Positions 10,791 through 20,006 of a stretch of DNA of 64,000 bases are shown piece by piece; within the stretch, counting starts at the first letter, position 1, and every line of letters starts with the position of its first letter. The translations under genes were made by a program, and so were the position numbers. The notes beneath the pieces are model-generated. The model was given only the letters and a program-made list of their open reading frames with translations. It was not told the origin of the DNA and made no database searches. Source of the stretch: Spirosoma rhododendri (GTDB taxonomy: Bacteria; Bacteroidota; Bacteroidia; Cytophagales; Spirosomataceae); contig NZ_CP051677.1 in NCBI RefSeq assembly GCF_012849055.1, forward strand, positions 1,338,501 to 1,402,500. The letters are read 5' to 3'.

Positions 10791-11119
10791 AAACGTATCA
10801 GACGCTGATTATTGATTTTCTATCGGAACATCAGGATCAGAATTTGAATACAGAGGAGTACCGGCGTATGATGCTTGCCGATAAAGAACACCGGCATTAC
10901 CAGCTAATCGCTACGGGTTGGGCATCGCCGAGCCAATACGTCGACGCACTGCTGATTCATCTGACAATTAAGCCAACCGGTAAGGTATGGCTGCTTGAAA
11001 ATAGCACGGAGTTGCACGTAGCGGAAGAACTGGTTGCGCGGGGCGTTTGCAAGACAGATATAGTTCTGGCATTCCACCCACCCCAATACCGCGCGTTGTC
11101 TGGTTATGCCGCGGCTTAG
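10769..11119 (+). CDS. XisI-family protein, partner of XisH
   Basis: 116 residues with the XisI pattern: an N-terminal helix, then HRHYQLIATGWASPSQYVD, a strand pair around GKVWLLENSTE, then LVARGVCKTDIVLAFHPPQYR. XisI proteins are found next to XisH and are presumed to bind it. The ATG at 10769 lies inside the end of the xisH-like gene (22-base overlap). A nuclease-like protein followed by an overlapping small partner resembles a toxin-antitoxin layout, but that is inference. Confidence 0.85.
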   Translation: MDTAQQIETYQTLIIDFLSEHQDQNLNTEEYRRMMLADKEHRHYQLIATGWASPSQYVDALLIHLTIKPTGKVWLLENSTELHVAEELVARGVCKTDIVLAFHPPQYRALSGYAAA

Positions 11120-11153
11120 TTACAGTTCACAACGATACAGCTTTTTCACTCTC

Positions 11154-12182
11154 ATGACCAAACCCACCCTATTACTCGTTGCCGCTGTGCTGACACTGGC
11201 GGGCTGCAAAGAAAAACAGAGTCAGCAAACCGATACCGCTACCACATCGCCAACGATGGTGGCGGCTCCGGCCTTCAACGCGGATTCAGCCTACCAGTAT
11301 ATCGATCAGCAGGTCGCGTTTGGACCGCGCGTGGTCAATACGTCGGCGCACGCGAAGGCGGGACAGTACCTGATCTCGAAACTCAAGCAGTTTGGCTGCG
11401 AGGTAACGGAACAACCCTTTACGACGACGGCCTGGGACGGCACCAAGCTGAACTGCCTGAACATTATCGGTAGCATCAACCCCAAAGCGACCAAACGCAT
11501 CGTGCTGGCGTCGCATTGGGATTCGCGCCCGGTCGCGGATCAGGACCCTGACAAAGCCGATCAGAGCAAAGCCGTTCCGGCGGCTAACGACGGAGCAAGT
11601 GGCGTCGGCGTACTGCTCGAACTAGCCCGCACGGTTCAGCAGGCGAAAACGAAACCCGATGTAGGTGTCGACATTATCTTCTTCGATGCCGAAGACTGGG
11701 GCAATGGCGAGAAAGCGCAGAACGATACCAAAGACGGGCTAACTGTCAATGGGCAACCGATTGACTTTGTTGGTTTCTGTCTGGGATCGCGGTATTGGGC
11801 CAAAAACCTGCACAAGCCGGGCTATTCGGCTTATTACGGTGTTCTGCTCGACATGGTCGGTGCGAAGGGTGCCACGTTTACCCGCGAAGGCTATTCGCAG
11901 CAACTAGCCGCCAGCGTAGTCGACACCGTGTGGAGCACGGCCGCGCGATTGGGCTACAGTCCGTTTTTTGTCGATCAGCCAGGCGGCACGATCACCGACG
12001 ATCACCTGGCCCCGAATCTGGTCGCGAAAATTCCGATGATTGACCTGATTCACACCAACCCGACGATGGGCGGCTTCTTCCCGGCCTGGCATACCGCCGA
12101 CGATACGATGGCTAACATCGACAAAACAACCCTGAAAGCCGTTGGGCAAACACTGACGCAGGTTATCTACAATGAAAAGTAA
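11154..12182 (+). CDS. M28 family lipoprotein, glutaminyl-peptide cyclotransferase-like
   Basis: 342 residues from the ATG at 11154. The start MTKPTLLLVAAVLTLAGC is a lipoprotein signal with C18 as the lipidated residue. The M28 zinc-peptidase fold shows ASHWDSRP with H121/D123, AANDGASG with D146, FFDAEDWG with E180-D181, and LIHTNP with H300. Spacing and the WHTADDTMANID tail resemble glutaminyl cyclases more than aminopeptidases; D146, D181 and H300 would be the single-zinc ligands and E180 the catalytic acid. Such enzymes form N-terminal pyroglutamate, which would suit a T9SS secretor that exports many Gln-starting proteins. Aminopeptidase activity remains possible. Confidence 0.8.
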   Translation: MTKPTLLLVAAVLTLAGCKEKQSQQTDTATTSPTMVAAPAFNADSAYQYIDQQVAFGPRVVNTSAHAKAGQYLISKLKQFGCEVTEQPFTTTAWDGTKLNCLNIIGSINPKATKRIVLASHWDSRPVADQDPDKADQSKAVPAANDGASGVGVLLELARTVQQAKTKPDVGVDIIFFDAEDWGNGEKAQNDTKDGLTVNGQPIDFVGFCLGSRYWAKNLHKPGYSAYYGVLLDMVGAKGATFTREGYSQQLAASVVDTVWSTAARLGYSPFFVDQPGGTITDDHLAPNLVAKIPMIDLIHTNPTMGGFFPAWHTADDTMANIDKTTLKAVGQTLTQVIYNEK

Positions 12183-12555
12183 CGTATTTCTCCTGCTGGC
12201 TTTGCTGGGGCTGTTTAGCTGCGAGCCCCCACCCGACCAATTCGGTCGGCTCGACCTGAAAAAATGGCGCAGCGACCGGGGCGGCTGCAACGGTATTCGG
12301 GCGGCTATTCTGCCCGATTTCCGCGCCGAAATACAAAATCTGAAAGGCAAACGGTCCGATACCATTGGCGATCTGCTGGGTCGCCCCGATATCAATGAGA
12401 TTGCCGATCGAAACCAGAAGTTTTACATTTATTTTCTGGAGAAAGGGCCTCAATGCGACAAACCGGGAGCCAAATCGACAAGTCGATCGGTCGCTATTCG
12501 TATGAGTGCCATTGGCTTAGCTACCGAGATCACGTTTCAAAATGGACTCCCCTGA
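12172..12555 (+). CDS. Small lipoprotein of unknown function
   Basis: 127 residues. MKSNVFLLLALLGLFSC is a lipoprotein signal with Cys at 17. The mature part contains two further cysteines (RGGCNG and GPQCDKP), which might form a disulfide. No catalytic motif is recognised. Its ATG overlaps the end of the M28 gene by 11 bases, so the two are translated together. The segment SDTIGDLLGRPDINE followed by KFYIYFLEKGPQCD resembles the fold of small outer-membrane assembly lipoproteins (SmpA/BamE type), but the match is weak. Confidence 0.7.
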   Translation: MKSNVFLLLALLGLFSCEPPPDQFGRLDLKKWRSDRGGCNGIRAAILPDFRAEIQNLKGKRSDTIGDLLGRPDINEIADRNQKFYIYFLEKGPQCDKPGAKSTSRSVAIRMSAIGLATEITFQNGLP

Positions 12556-12658
12556 TACATGATCATGCGGAAGACATTATTTTAAATTTTTTAAGTAATT
12601 ATCGTCCACTTCAATCTTTTCTTAATGAATAGCTGTATATTTACTGACATGATACGAT

Positions 12659-12675
12659 AACCCAATCGGGTTTTT
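12659..12675 (+). terminator. Short terminator hairpin after the lipoprotein gene
   Basis: aaccc and gggtt pair around a four-base loop (aatc), followed by a T run (ggguuuuug type). It lies 104 bases after the lipoprotein stop. It is a small but classical rho-independent form. Confidence 0.4.
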
Positions 12676-12718
12676 GTGTCTGAAAACATACAGTCTTATC
12701 ATAGGTTAAGGTAGTTTT

Positions 12719-12750
12719 AAAGAGGATGGGAGTTTGCACCCGTCCTCTTT
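12719..12750. terminator. Bidirectional terminator between convergent genes
   Basis: aaagaggatggg at 12719-12730 pairs with cccgtcctcttt at 12739-12750 (one G-T pair) around an eight-base loop. A-rich and T-rich flanks on each side suit termination in both directions, for the plus-strand lipoprotein operon and the minus-strand surface protein. Confidence 0.75.
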
Positions 12751-12771
12751 ATTGTTTTCAAACCAGTCCAG

Positions 12772-15144
12772 TTAATCCCGAATCAGCATAAGCTGACCAC
12801 GCATAACAGGTCGGTTCGGAGCGGTAGACACCGTGTACGCATACATACCAGCGGGAAGTTCGCGACCATTCGTCAGGCCAGCGAAGGGTTCGTGATAGCC
12901 CTGACCGGAGCGAAAAATAACCTCGCCCCAGCGGCTAAAGATCGTAATGACCGCTTCGGGAAATGCCTCAATCCCTACCAACTTCCAATCGTCATTCAGG
13001 CCGTCGCCGTTGGGCGAGAACGCATCCGGAATATATAGCCGCTCAACAATCCGGATGCTGATGCTGTCGGAAGCCGGGCAACCCGACGCGTTGCTAACGC
13101 GGAGCGTGTACACGATCGGGGCAAGAATCTGAACCACCGATGGATTCGCCACGGCAGGGTCGTCCAGAAACGTAGCAGGCGACCAGGTAAAGCGCGTAGG
13201 ATCACCGGTAAACGTTGGCGACAGCGTGAACGTATTCCCGTAATAAGTGACCATCGAGTCAGGCAGATTGATCGTCGGGATAGGGGCGACAATCGCCCGG
13301 CGGGCCGTCGTTACGCCCTCACAAAAGGGGGCGGGCTTTACGGTGTACGTGACGGTATGCGGACCGATACCTGCCGAGCGGGCGTTAAACAAATTTCCCG
13401 TTACACCCGGCCCCTCGAACAGCCCGCCGGCCGGTTGCCCTTTGAGCGTAACGAGGGGCACATCGACACCGCACATGTCGGGTATCGAGTCCAGTTGTGG
13501 CACGACGGGCGGTACGGCTGTTACAACAAACGGGACCGACGTACCGGTACAGCCGTAAAAATCGGTTGCGGTCACCACATAGCTGCCTGTGGTCGTGGCG
13601 GAAAACGTTGCAGCTGTCGTTGGCGGGCCGGGCGGTTGCGCATCCTGTTGCCACGCGTACTGTACCCCGCCATTCGTTTCGAGCGTCAATACACTGTTCG
13701 GACAGAGCTGCGGCTGCTGCGCCTGTATCGTCGGTACCACTGCCGCCGACCGGCTTATAGCAACAGGGTTTGTTTTTGACACACATCCCGCCAGTGCGTA
13801 AGTCAGCTGTGCATAAAACTGCCCCGGCTGCTGCGTACTGATTTCGTTGGCAGTTTGTGGCAGCAACTGTCCGTTCTGGTACCACTGTACGGCGACACCA
13901 GCCGCATTACCGACCGTGAACGATACCGTACCCGTTGTTGCGCAGAGATGCCCACTGTTTGTTAGTGCTGCTTCAGCTCCGACGACGCTGATTTGAATTG
14001 TCGGGGAGTCGGCGGCTTTACTGCAAACCGTTTTCAACGACACATACACCGAGTAGTCCCCAGCCTCACGGACGATCAGGCTCGATCCGGTAGCGCTTGG
14101 CAGGTTGACCCCGTTTTGTCGCCACTGATAGTTCCAGTCGGGGTTATCAGCGGCCTGTATCGTCGCCGTTTGTCCCTGACAAAGCGTAAGGCTGGTCATG
14201 TCGGCGGGTTTGGCCTGAATACGCACGGCCGGATCGGGGGTCGACTGTGGGGGGCATTCAACAACCAGCAGCTGAAAGTCGCGCCGGACTTCCCCGATTT
14301 TAACCCCGTTCCGGTATTCCTCTACATTTACGGCGAAGACGAACAAGCCGGTTTTCGAGGGTGTGCCGGTAAGCTGACCGGTGCTCCTGTTGACACTCAT
14401 AGCAGGCACCCCCGGTATGGCACTGCCTGCACTATACCCCGATTGCCAGGTTACTTCGGGGTATGGACCCGCCGATACGCTATTGTTCTGCCCATTGGTG
14501 TTGCCTTTCTGATTGAGGGGCGTCACCAGTGAATAGCGCAGCTCATCGCCGTCAGGGTCGGTACCGCCGAAGGGAAAGGTAAACGGCTCACCCAGGCAGA
14601 GGTATTCGCCGTTGATAGCCGTGAAATGGGGCGACGAATTCTCGAAAATACGGCCGTTCTGTTGCAGGGCGGGGAATTCCAGATAGAACGTGTACCCCAC
14701 CTGCGACGGATTGACGATGTTGCTGATGCCACCGTTTCGGTTGCGGGTCTGGTACGACATGTAATAGCCCTGCGAATCGGTGTAGCTCGCGGGCGTCAGA
14801 TACAATTCATAGCCGAACGTAGCCACGATAAAATCCAGATTCTGCTGTTTGGCACAGTATGCGTTGGTAAACGGAACCGATGATCGACTGCCGGTTTCAA
14901 CCAGCGTAAACGACTGCATGAATACATTATCGCGCTTGCGGTATATCCCGACCAGCCCTCCCATCTGCTGATTGGCCCGCTGCCCGGCTTCCAGGTAATT
15001 GGTCACCGTGATTCTGTAATGGCCCGGTACGTCGCCCACCAGTTTCATTTCGATCTGTCCACCCACCTGATGCGTCGCCCAGCCCGTGTAATGCAACAGG
15101 AGCGCAATGACCAATAAGCCCAACCGAACGGAGATGTGACGCAT
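12772..15144 (-). CDS. Large surface protein with T9SS type B (gliding-associated) C-terminal domain
   Basis: 790 residues from the ATG at 15144, which gives the signal peptide MRHISVRLGLLVIALLLH; an upstream TTG at 15189 is less likely. The N-terminal ~300 residues are a cadherin/PKD-like region typical of Cytophagales adhesins, and the middle has several Ig-like segments with paired cysteines. The last ~85 residues are the type B T9SS domain: IPDAFSPNGDGLNDDWK, then ITIFSRWGEVIF and LPAGMYAYTV. It is therefore exported by T9SS and probably stays on the cell surface. It sits alone on the minus strand; its ligand is unknown. Confidence 0.85.
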   Translation of the reverse strand: MRHISVRLGLLVIALLLHYTGWATHQVGGQIEMKLVGDVPGHYRITVTNYLEAGQRANQQMGGLVGIYRKRDNVFMQSFTLVETGSRSSVPFTNAYCAKQQNLDFIVATFGYELYLTPASYTDSQGYYMSYQTRNRNGGISNIVNPSQVGYTFYLEFPALQQNGRIFENSSPHFTAINGEYLCLGEPFTFPFGGTDPDGDELRYSLVTPLNQKGNTNGQNNSVSAGPYPEVTWQSGYSAGSAIPGVPAMSVNRSTGQLTGTPSKTGLFVFAVNVEEYRNGVKIGEVRRDFQLLVVECPPQSTPDPAVRIQAKPADMTSLTLCQGQTATIQAADNPDWNYQWRQNGVNLPSATGSSLIVREAGDYSVYVSLKTVCSKAADSPTIQISVVGAEAALTNSGHLCATTGTVSFTVGNAAGVAVQWYQNGQLLPQTANEISTQQPGQFYAQLTYALAGCVSKTNPVAISRSAAVVPTIQAQQPQLCPNSVLTLETNGGVQYAWQQDAQPPGPPTTAATFSATTTGSYVVTATDFYGCTGTSVPFVVTAVPPVVPQLDSIPDMCGVDVPLVTLKGQPAGGLFEGPGVTGNLFNARSAGIGPHTVTYTVKPAPFCEGVTTARRAIVAPIPTINLPDSMVTYYGNTFTLSPTFTGDPTRFTWSPATFLDDPAVANPSVVQILAPIVYTLRVSNASGCPASDSISIRIVERLYIPDAFSPNGDGLNDDWKLVGIEAFPEAVITIFSRWGEVIFRSGQGYHEPFAGLTNGRELPAGMYAYTVSTAPNRPVMRGQLMLIRD

Positions 15145-15489
15145 AGCGCAGCGGAAAAACGCACTGAAGAGGAAAACGACAATCCGCAACTTAATCCAGC
15201 CAGACCAGTACGGCGGCTAGTTTTCAACAAGTGGTTCGTCTATTTATCAGGCCGTTACGCTGGACTCCATTTATTCGTTGCAGGCCCTTTCCGTTTAAAG
15301 TCTCTCTTTCGCTGCTTATACGCTTCATCCGTCAACAACAACCTGTTTTTTAGGATTTTACACATATGAAACGTGCGCTCACCAACTGCCTTCCATGACA
15401 GGTAATGAGCGCACGTTACCGTTTGCTACCAGATAGTGAATTGACTGATAAGGTCATTACGAAACCTTATCATTAGATACAGACGGCGG
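15145..15489. other. 345-base intergenic gap with one hairpin
   Basis: No gene is seen. At 15370-15381 aacgtgcgctca pairs with tgagcgcacgtt at 15406-15417 around a 24-base loop; this probably terminates nothing on the plus strand and may form part of the 5' region of the surface-protein gene. The rest is AT-rich and presumably carries the promoter of the gene starting at 15144. Confidence 0.5.
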
Positions 15490-16857
15490 CTACTGAGCCG
15501 ACGTCAGAAAAAGCCGTAGCCGAATCCGGTCAGACGAGCGTTGCTGATCGCCAATCGTAACTCGTCGGGCCAGCGTACGCAAATCCGTCGATGTGTTGGT
15601 GATGATAATCGGCCGGTTGGGCAGGCGTCCCCGGATAAGGTTTGTCGCGTATTGTGTGATGTCGAATGTGTAGCTGTCGGTCAGTTCGGGCTGTGCGGGG
15701 TCGTAGAAATAGCCCGCAGCATTGTTCTGCGCCACATTCCCGATGGCTCCAATTGGCACGACAGACAGCAATTCATTCTGTGCGTTTGCTTCAAAAATAG
15801 CCAGGTCTGGCGGGACCAGATTGTCCCGCAGCGTCTGCCGGATGGGCTCCAGCACCAGCTGAGCACTATTGACACCGGCATAACCAGTCGGTAATTCAAA
15901 CTGGTTGATGTACGGAAACTCAATCCGCGTACGCAGCCCCATACCCGGCACAAGAGACGAACTCCGACCGGTCAGGTTACTGCTGACGGCGTCTGATCTT
16001 GTTTGCAGGGCAGCCAACGGCGTACCACTTCGATCGCTGATAAACTGCGTAAAGTGAGTGGTCTGTAGCGGAAAATGAATTGACGATGACCGCACAACGA
16101 CGTCGGTATTGTTGTCCACCGCGTGGTAATAGAGTCGCAGCCCCGTCAGATTGTTCGTTGAAAAACCAGCCATCGTATTGCCAGATGCTGGCGTAAGCAC
16201 GACGAAGCCTTTCCAGAATTCATCCATCGTTACGTTGTCGACAATCGAGCCGTCGGTCAGCGCGGTAAAGAACGACTGGGCCACGGTTGTATTCATCCGA
16301 AAGCGAATCTGCCGATAGGCACGGGAAAGAGGGGTACCGGCAGAGGTTGTGACAGGGGTACCGGGGCCGGGCGTTACCGTCCGGGCAAAAAGGGCTTTAC
16401 TGTCGTACGGCACTGAGCTGGTGTTGTAATAAACTTTACTCCGGTTTAGTGCCGTCTGTAGTTGATGCACCTCAACGCTGAAAGCCGTCGTGGTATCGCC
16501 GTACGCATAAGCGTAGCCCAGCTCGAATACAAGCGAATCCAGCGTCAGATTTGAGGTCGATGCCAGTGGGTTCGATGCGTAGTCAACGTTACCGTAGCCC
16601 CGCGTCGTCAGCGTACCCGTATTGGAGTCGGCCCAGCGACCAACCAGAAAGGCGGTGTCGGCTGACGACTGAGCCGACGTCACGAACGAGTCGGGCGACA
16701 GCACCGTCGACACCCGGATACTGATCGTATCGAGTGCCTGAATGGAAAACTCCTGCGGATTGATAATGGCCTGCCCGATGTCAAGCCTTCCCGACTGACA
16801 GGCACATAAGCAGAGCGCAGCCATCAGCAACCCGGCAACTCGGTGAATAAAATGCAT
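15490..16857 (-). CDS. DUF4270 family lipoprotein
   Basis: 455 residues. MHFIHRVAGLLMAALCLCAC is a lipoprotein signal with lipidated Cys20. The body matches DUF4270, a Bacteroidota-specific family: IQALDTISIRVSTVLSPDSF near the start, AFLVGRWADSNTGTL, a long beta-rich middle, and a final RPIIITNTSTDLRTLARR. The function is unknown. It lies downstream of the kelch and DUF4907 genes on the same strand, 22 bases after the DUF4907 stop. This grouping suggests a shared envelope role. Confidence 0.8.
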   Translation of the reverse strand: MHFIHRVAGLLMAALCLCACQSGRLDIGQAIINPQEFSIQALDTISIRVSTVLSPDSFVTSAQSSADTAFLVGRWADSNTGTLTTRGYGNVDYASNPLASTSNLTLDSLVFELGYAYAYGDTTTAFSVEVHQLQTALNRSKVYYNTSSVPYDSKALFARTVTPGPGTPVTTSAGTPLSRAYRQIRFRMNTTVAQSFFTALTDGSIVDNVTMDEFWKGFVVLTPASGNTMAGFSTNNLTGLRLYYHAVDNNTDVVVRSSSIHFPLQTTHFTQFISDRSGTPLAALQTRSDAVSSNLTGRSSSLVPGMGLRTRIEFPYINQFELPTGYAGVNSAQLVLEPIRQTLRDNLVPPDLAIFEANAQNELLSVVPIGAIGNVAQNNAAGYFYDPAQPELTDSYTFDITQYATNLIRGRLPNRPIIITNTSTDLRTLARRVTIGDQQRSSDRIRLRLFLTSAQ

Positions 16858-16879
16858 CTGAAAAGTAAATAGTAAATAC

Positions 16880-17230
16880 TCAGGGCAGCGAAACGTTCAT
16901 CGCCCGTAGTTCTTCCTGTGTGATGGCCGGCATACCCCGCCCCTGCTGTAGTTTGCTGATAACCCGTTCGCCCACCCGCCGGGCCTGCGCTTCGTCGGCA
17001 AACCCACGATCGCCAGCGATACCGGGTATGGCTGGTTGGTGAATAATCAGGTTACCGTGGTTAAGTACGTCGTAGCCCCAGCCCATTGGTGTCTTGTACA
17101 GACTCAGCTCGTAAGCCGTCCGGGACCGATAGTACTGATAAGCCGTCAGCATGGCCAGTACGGCCAATATGACAAACAGAACGCGCCGGACAGCAACTGA
17201 CCGCCCGGCGCGTTCCAAACTAGAAGGCAT
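16880..17230 (-). CDS. DUF4907 family membrane-anchored protein
   Basis: I place the start at ATG 17230, overlapping the kelch gene by 11 bases; this gives 116 residues. One membrane segment (VLFVILAVLAMLTAYQYY) precedes a small domain with GWGYDVLNHGNLIIHQPAIP and FADEAQARRVGERVISKLQQG, the DUF4907 pattern. The domain would be periplasmic. The family has no assigned function. The overlap with the kelch gene indicates coupled translation. Confidence 0.8.
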   Translation of the reverse strand: MPSSLERAGRSVAVRRVLFVILAVLAMLTAYQYYRSRTAYELSLYKTPMGWGYDVLNHGNLIIHQPAIPGIAGDRGFADEAQARRVGERVISKLQQGRGMPAITQEELRAMNVSLP

Positions 17231-18212
17231 CCGTATTCTGTACCGTTGCGGGGTCGAACACCCACAGGTCGTCATAACGGCTCGATGAGCCACCCGTCGT
17301 TACGTACCCTTTGTTGCCGATAGCAAAACCCTGTGCATACTGCCGGTCGGCTCCTTCAAACACACCCAGCGTTGCCCACAGGTCGGTAGCAGGATCATAC
17401 TGCCACACAGTTGTTCCGTTCCCCGTCACGATATAACCTTTGCCGCTGATCGCAAAGCCAACAGCGTAGCTACGGGCAATGGCTGCCTGATCGGTCGTAA
17501 ACTGAAGCTTCTGAGTCCAGAGGTTCTGGGTAGGATCAAACATCCACCAATCGCGCAGCGACGTACCGTTGTTATTGCCCGTACCCATGTACGCTTTTCC
17601 GTCGATAACGAAGGAAACCGCACCAACCCGCTTGTCGCCACCGTAGCTGGCGGCCTGCGTCCAGGCTGCGGTAGTTGGGTTGTACGACCACATATCCTTC
17701 ACGAAGTTTCCGTCGAAGCCAGTGCCTACATAACCAACGTTGTTGATCGAGAAAGCAGTGGCATTCCGCCGGGCGCTGCCGCCGAAGTCAGCAATTTTCT
17801 TCCATGTATTGGCCGATGGATCGTACTCGTAAAAATCCTTGAGCCGGTCGCCGTTGGTATTGACGCCGGTGCCGATATAGCCTTTCGTGCTCGTTGCAAA
17901 CCCGACGCCATAGTAGCGACCTACACCAGCGTACGTTGCTTTTTGGGTCCAGGCGTTACGCGCAGGATCAAAAGCCCAGAAATCGGTCAGACGGTTGTTA
18001 TCGGAGTCGATACCCGTACCGACATAAGCGATGCTACCGATTACGAAGCTGGACGCTCCCGTCCGGGCCACACCATCCAGCGACGATCCTTTGGTCCAGT
18101 CGCCCAGCGTACCGGTCGTGCTCGAACTATTACAACTAGCCAGCCCACCGGCCCAGCCCAGACAACCTACGAACAGCAGGGCGTTGACCCACTGACCACG
18201 AAAACGAGACAT
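17220..18212 (-). CDS. Kelch-repeat lipoprotein
   Basis: 330 residues from ATG 18212 (MSRFRGQWVNALLFVGCLGW, lipobox around GLASC). An upstream in-frame ATG would spoil the signal. Six kelch-like blades repeat the pattern GxxYVGTGxxxxxxxxDFWxFDPxxNxWTQ, for example SIAYVGTGIDSDNNRL and KAYMGTGNNNGTSLRDWW. It should form a beta-propeller in the periplasm or on the outer membrane. No catalytic residues can be assigned. It is first in a run with the DUF4907 and DUF4270 genes. Confidence 0.85.
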   Translation of the reverse strand: MSRFRGQWVNALLFVGCLGWAGGLASCNSSSTTGTLGDWTKGSSLDGVARTGASSFVIGSIAYVGTGIDSDNNRLTDFWAFDPARNAWTQKATYAGVGRYYGVGFATSTKGYIGTGVNTNGDRLKDFYEYDPSANTWKKIADFGGSARRNATAFSINNVGYVGTGFDGNFVKDMWSYNPTTAAWTQAASYGGDKRVGAVSFVIDGKAYMGTGNNNGTSLRDWWMFDPTQNLWTQKLQFTTDQAAIARSYAVGFAISGKGYIVTGNGTTVWQYDPATDLWATLGVFEGADRQYAQGFAIGNKGYVTTGGSSSRYDDLWVFDPATVQNTDAF

Positions 18213-18328
18213 AAATGAACGATTAGTAGTATGGGCAGGCAATTGCTCCTGACCACTGATTTGATGCAAACTCATGAGAAACGTAACGGAAAAACAAGGC
18301 AAAATTAAACGAAATCTCTTCTATATAA

Positions 18329-18364
18329 CAGACCCGCAACGCACCATCGTACATTGCGGGTCTG
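18329..18364. terminator. Hairpin terminator after the S41 protease gene
   Basis: cagacccgcaa at 18329-18339 pairs perfectly with ttgcgggtctg at 18354-18364 around a 14-base loop. It lies 35 bases beyond the S41 stop in the direction of transcription. Confidence 0.65.
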
Positions 18365-18398
18365 ATTATTCCTCCGCCACTGAACGCTGGAACCCGTT

Positions 18399-19859
18399 TT
18401 AGGGGTGACTTATTTTTATGTTTTTCACCATCAGCCCTCCACGCATCTTCTGCTGAATCGACGAACCGAGTTCCGGCAGCGGGTTACGCACTGCCGTCGC
18501 AGAATGACGACCCGACGCGGCCGTACCGGCAATCTGATACAACGCTTCGTTCAGCAGTGCATCCCGCACGTCGCCCAGCGGGTACAGCGTGATGGGTTCT
18601 TCAACCTCAACCGTCGGGGTAAAACCAGCCGAATAATCCGACTGCCCCAGGCTGTTGTACGACCGGAACACAATGGGCTGCATACCCCAGTTGATCTTGC
18701 CCGTATCGTCGGTTATTGTGATAGACCCCACATTCTTGCCATAGGTTGTAGTGCCAATCGTATTTACTGTCATATAGGGCCGAAGACCATTGATAATCAG
18801 CTCACTGGCCGATGCAGTTCTGTCGGTAGTCAGTACATATAGCCGGTTCAGATTGCCACCGATGTTCTGCGCTTTAGTGCTGAATTTTTGCAGGAAAAAG
18901 TCGCTGCCGTATTGCTTTTGCAGCGCCGGTGTAATGGTACTGTTCCAGTTTTCGCGGAAGTACAGCTTCGAGTCATCAACCCCTTTCCCGATCAGGCTGG
19001 CCAGATTCGCCGACGACGATGTGTACCCACCCGGATTGTAGCGCAGGTCGAGCACCAGTTCATTAACGCCAGCCGCCTTGAACTGGGCAAAAACCGCGTC
19101 GACCTGATTATCGTATTCCGAACCGTTGCTGCCGTTGGGTGCCGGTACGAATTGATTGTAAACTAGATAGCCAATTTTTTTGCTACCCACCGTATAAATT
19201 GAATCGAGATAGACCGGATTCGCCTGAAAAACAGTAGCTGTCACCGTCTTCGTCACGTTGGAATCGACAATCGACTGATTGCTGACCGTTGCCAGGCCGA
19301 ACGTGTAGTTAGTCACCGAATCATCAAATAGCAGCGACTGGTAGTTGGTCGTTGTAACGCCCTGCCCGTTCACTTTGGTGATGATGTCGCCCCGTTTCAG
19401 GCCCGCGCTGGCGGCTGGCGAATTGGGCAGCACGTACAGCACCTGCGCGATCACATCCGTCGAACCGCTGGCCCGCAGGTACAGCGCAAACTCCATTCCC
19501 GTCGTCTTGCTTTCTCCGCTCAGGCTCGACGTCAGGTCTGTGGCACTTTCTTCGATCCACGAAAACCGGTCACCTTCCGGGTTCGTCGTCGCATTATACG
19601 TATTCAGGATGGAGTTGAAGAAATCAGATGGGGCCAGGGTTTTGTCGGGATTCGCCGGAATCTTGTCGTTCCAGTAGTAGTACGTCTGCATGTTGTCAAG
19701 AATCCATGCATCGACCGTCTGATTATCGTTTGTCGACGTCGTTGTCGATTGGGGCGTCACCGCATCGTCGGCTTTCTTACAGCCTGCTACCGCTACCAGG
19801 AGGCCGATCAGCAGAACGCCCTGCTTAACTCCCCACACGTTCAAGATACTGTTTTTCAT
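18399..19859 (-). CDS. S41 family peptidase with PDZ domain, lipoprotein
   Basis: 486 residues. MKNSILNVWGVKQGVLLIGL runs into the lipobox VAVAGC. A PDZ segment (NSPAASAGLKRGDIITKVNG) precedes the peptidase domain. The carboxyl-terminal-processing-protease core shows ELVLDLRYNPGGYTSSSANL, then TASASELIINGL (nucleophile Ser near residue 350), then GTTTYGKNVGS with the Lys partner. It should cleave exported proteins at the outer membrane or in the periplasm. It stands alone between hairpins. Its substrate is unknown. Confidence 0.88.
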   Translation of the reverse strand: MKNSILNVWGVKQGVLLIGLLVAVAGCKKADDAVTPQSTTTSTNDNQTVDAWILDNMQTYYYWNDKIPANPDKTLAPSDFFNSILNTYNATTNPEGDRFSWIEESATDLTSSLSGESKTTGMEFALYLRASGSTDVIAQVLYVLPNSPAASAGLKRGDIITKVNGQGVTTTNYQSLLFDDSVTNYTFGLATVSNQSIVDSNVTKTVTATVFQANPVYLDSIYTVGSKKIGYLVYNQFVPAPNGSNGSEYDNQVDAVFAQFKAAGVNELVLDLRYNPGGYTSSSANLASLIGKGVDDSKLYFRENWNSTITPALQKQYGSDFFLQKFSTKAQNIGGNLNRLYVLTTDRTASASELIINGLRPYMTVNTIGTTTYGKNVGSITITDDTGKINWGMQPIVFRSYNSLGQSDYSAGFTPTVEVEEPITLYPLGDVRDALLNEALYQIAGTAASGRHSATAVRNPLPELGSSIQQKMRGGLMVKNIKISHP

Positions 19860-20006
19860 AGTCGTATCGCTAGTTCATAGTCGTCTATTTAAGCAATACG
19901 CTGCCTGCATTGGGGCTGTTGCCTGTTACCGGTTAATAAACGATTAACCTGGTAGACCAATCTACGAATTGGCGGATTGAGTCGACCAATCGACCGGCAG
20001 ATGATG

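Noticed and set aside
10362..11119. Evidence for an fdxN-type excision element
   Set aside because: No XisF-type recombinase, no nif genes and no element ends are seen; only the XisH/XisI pair is present.
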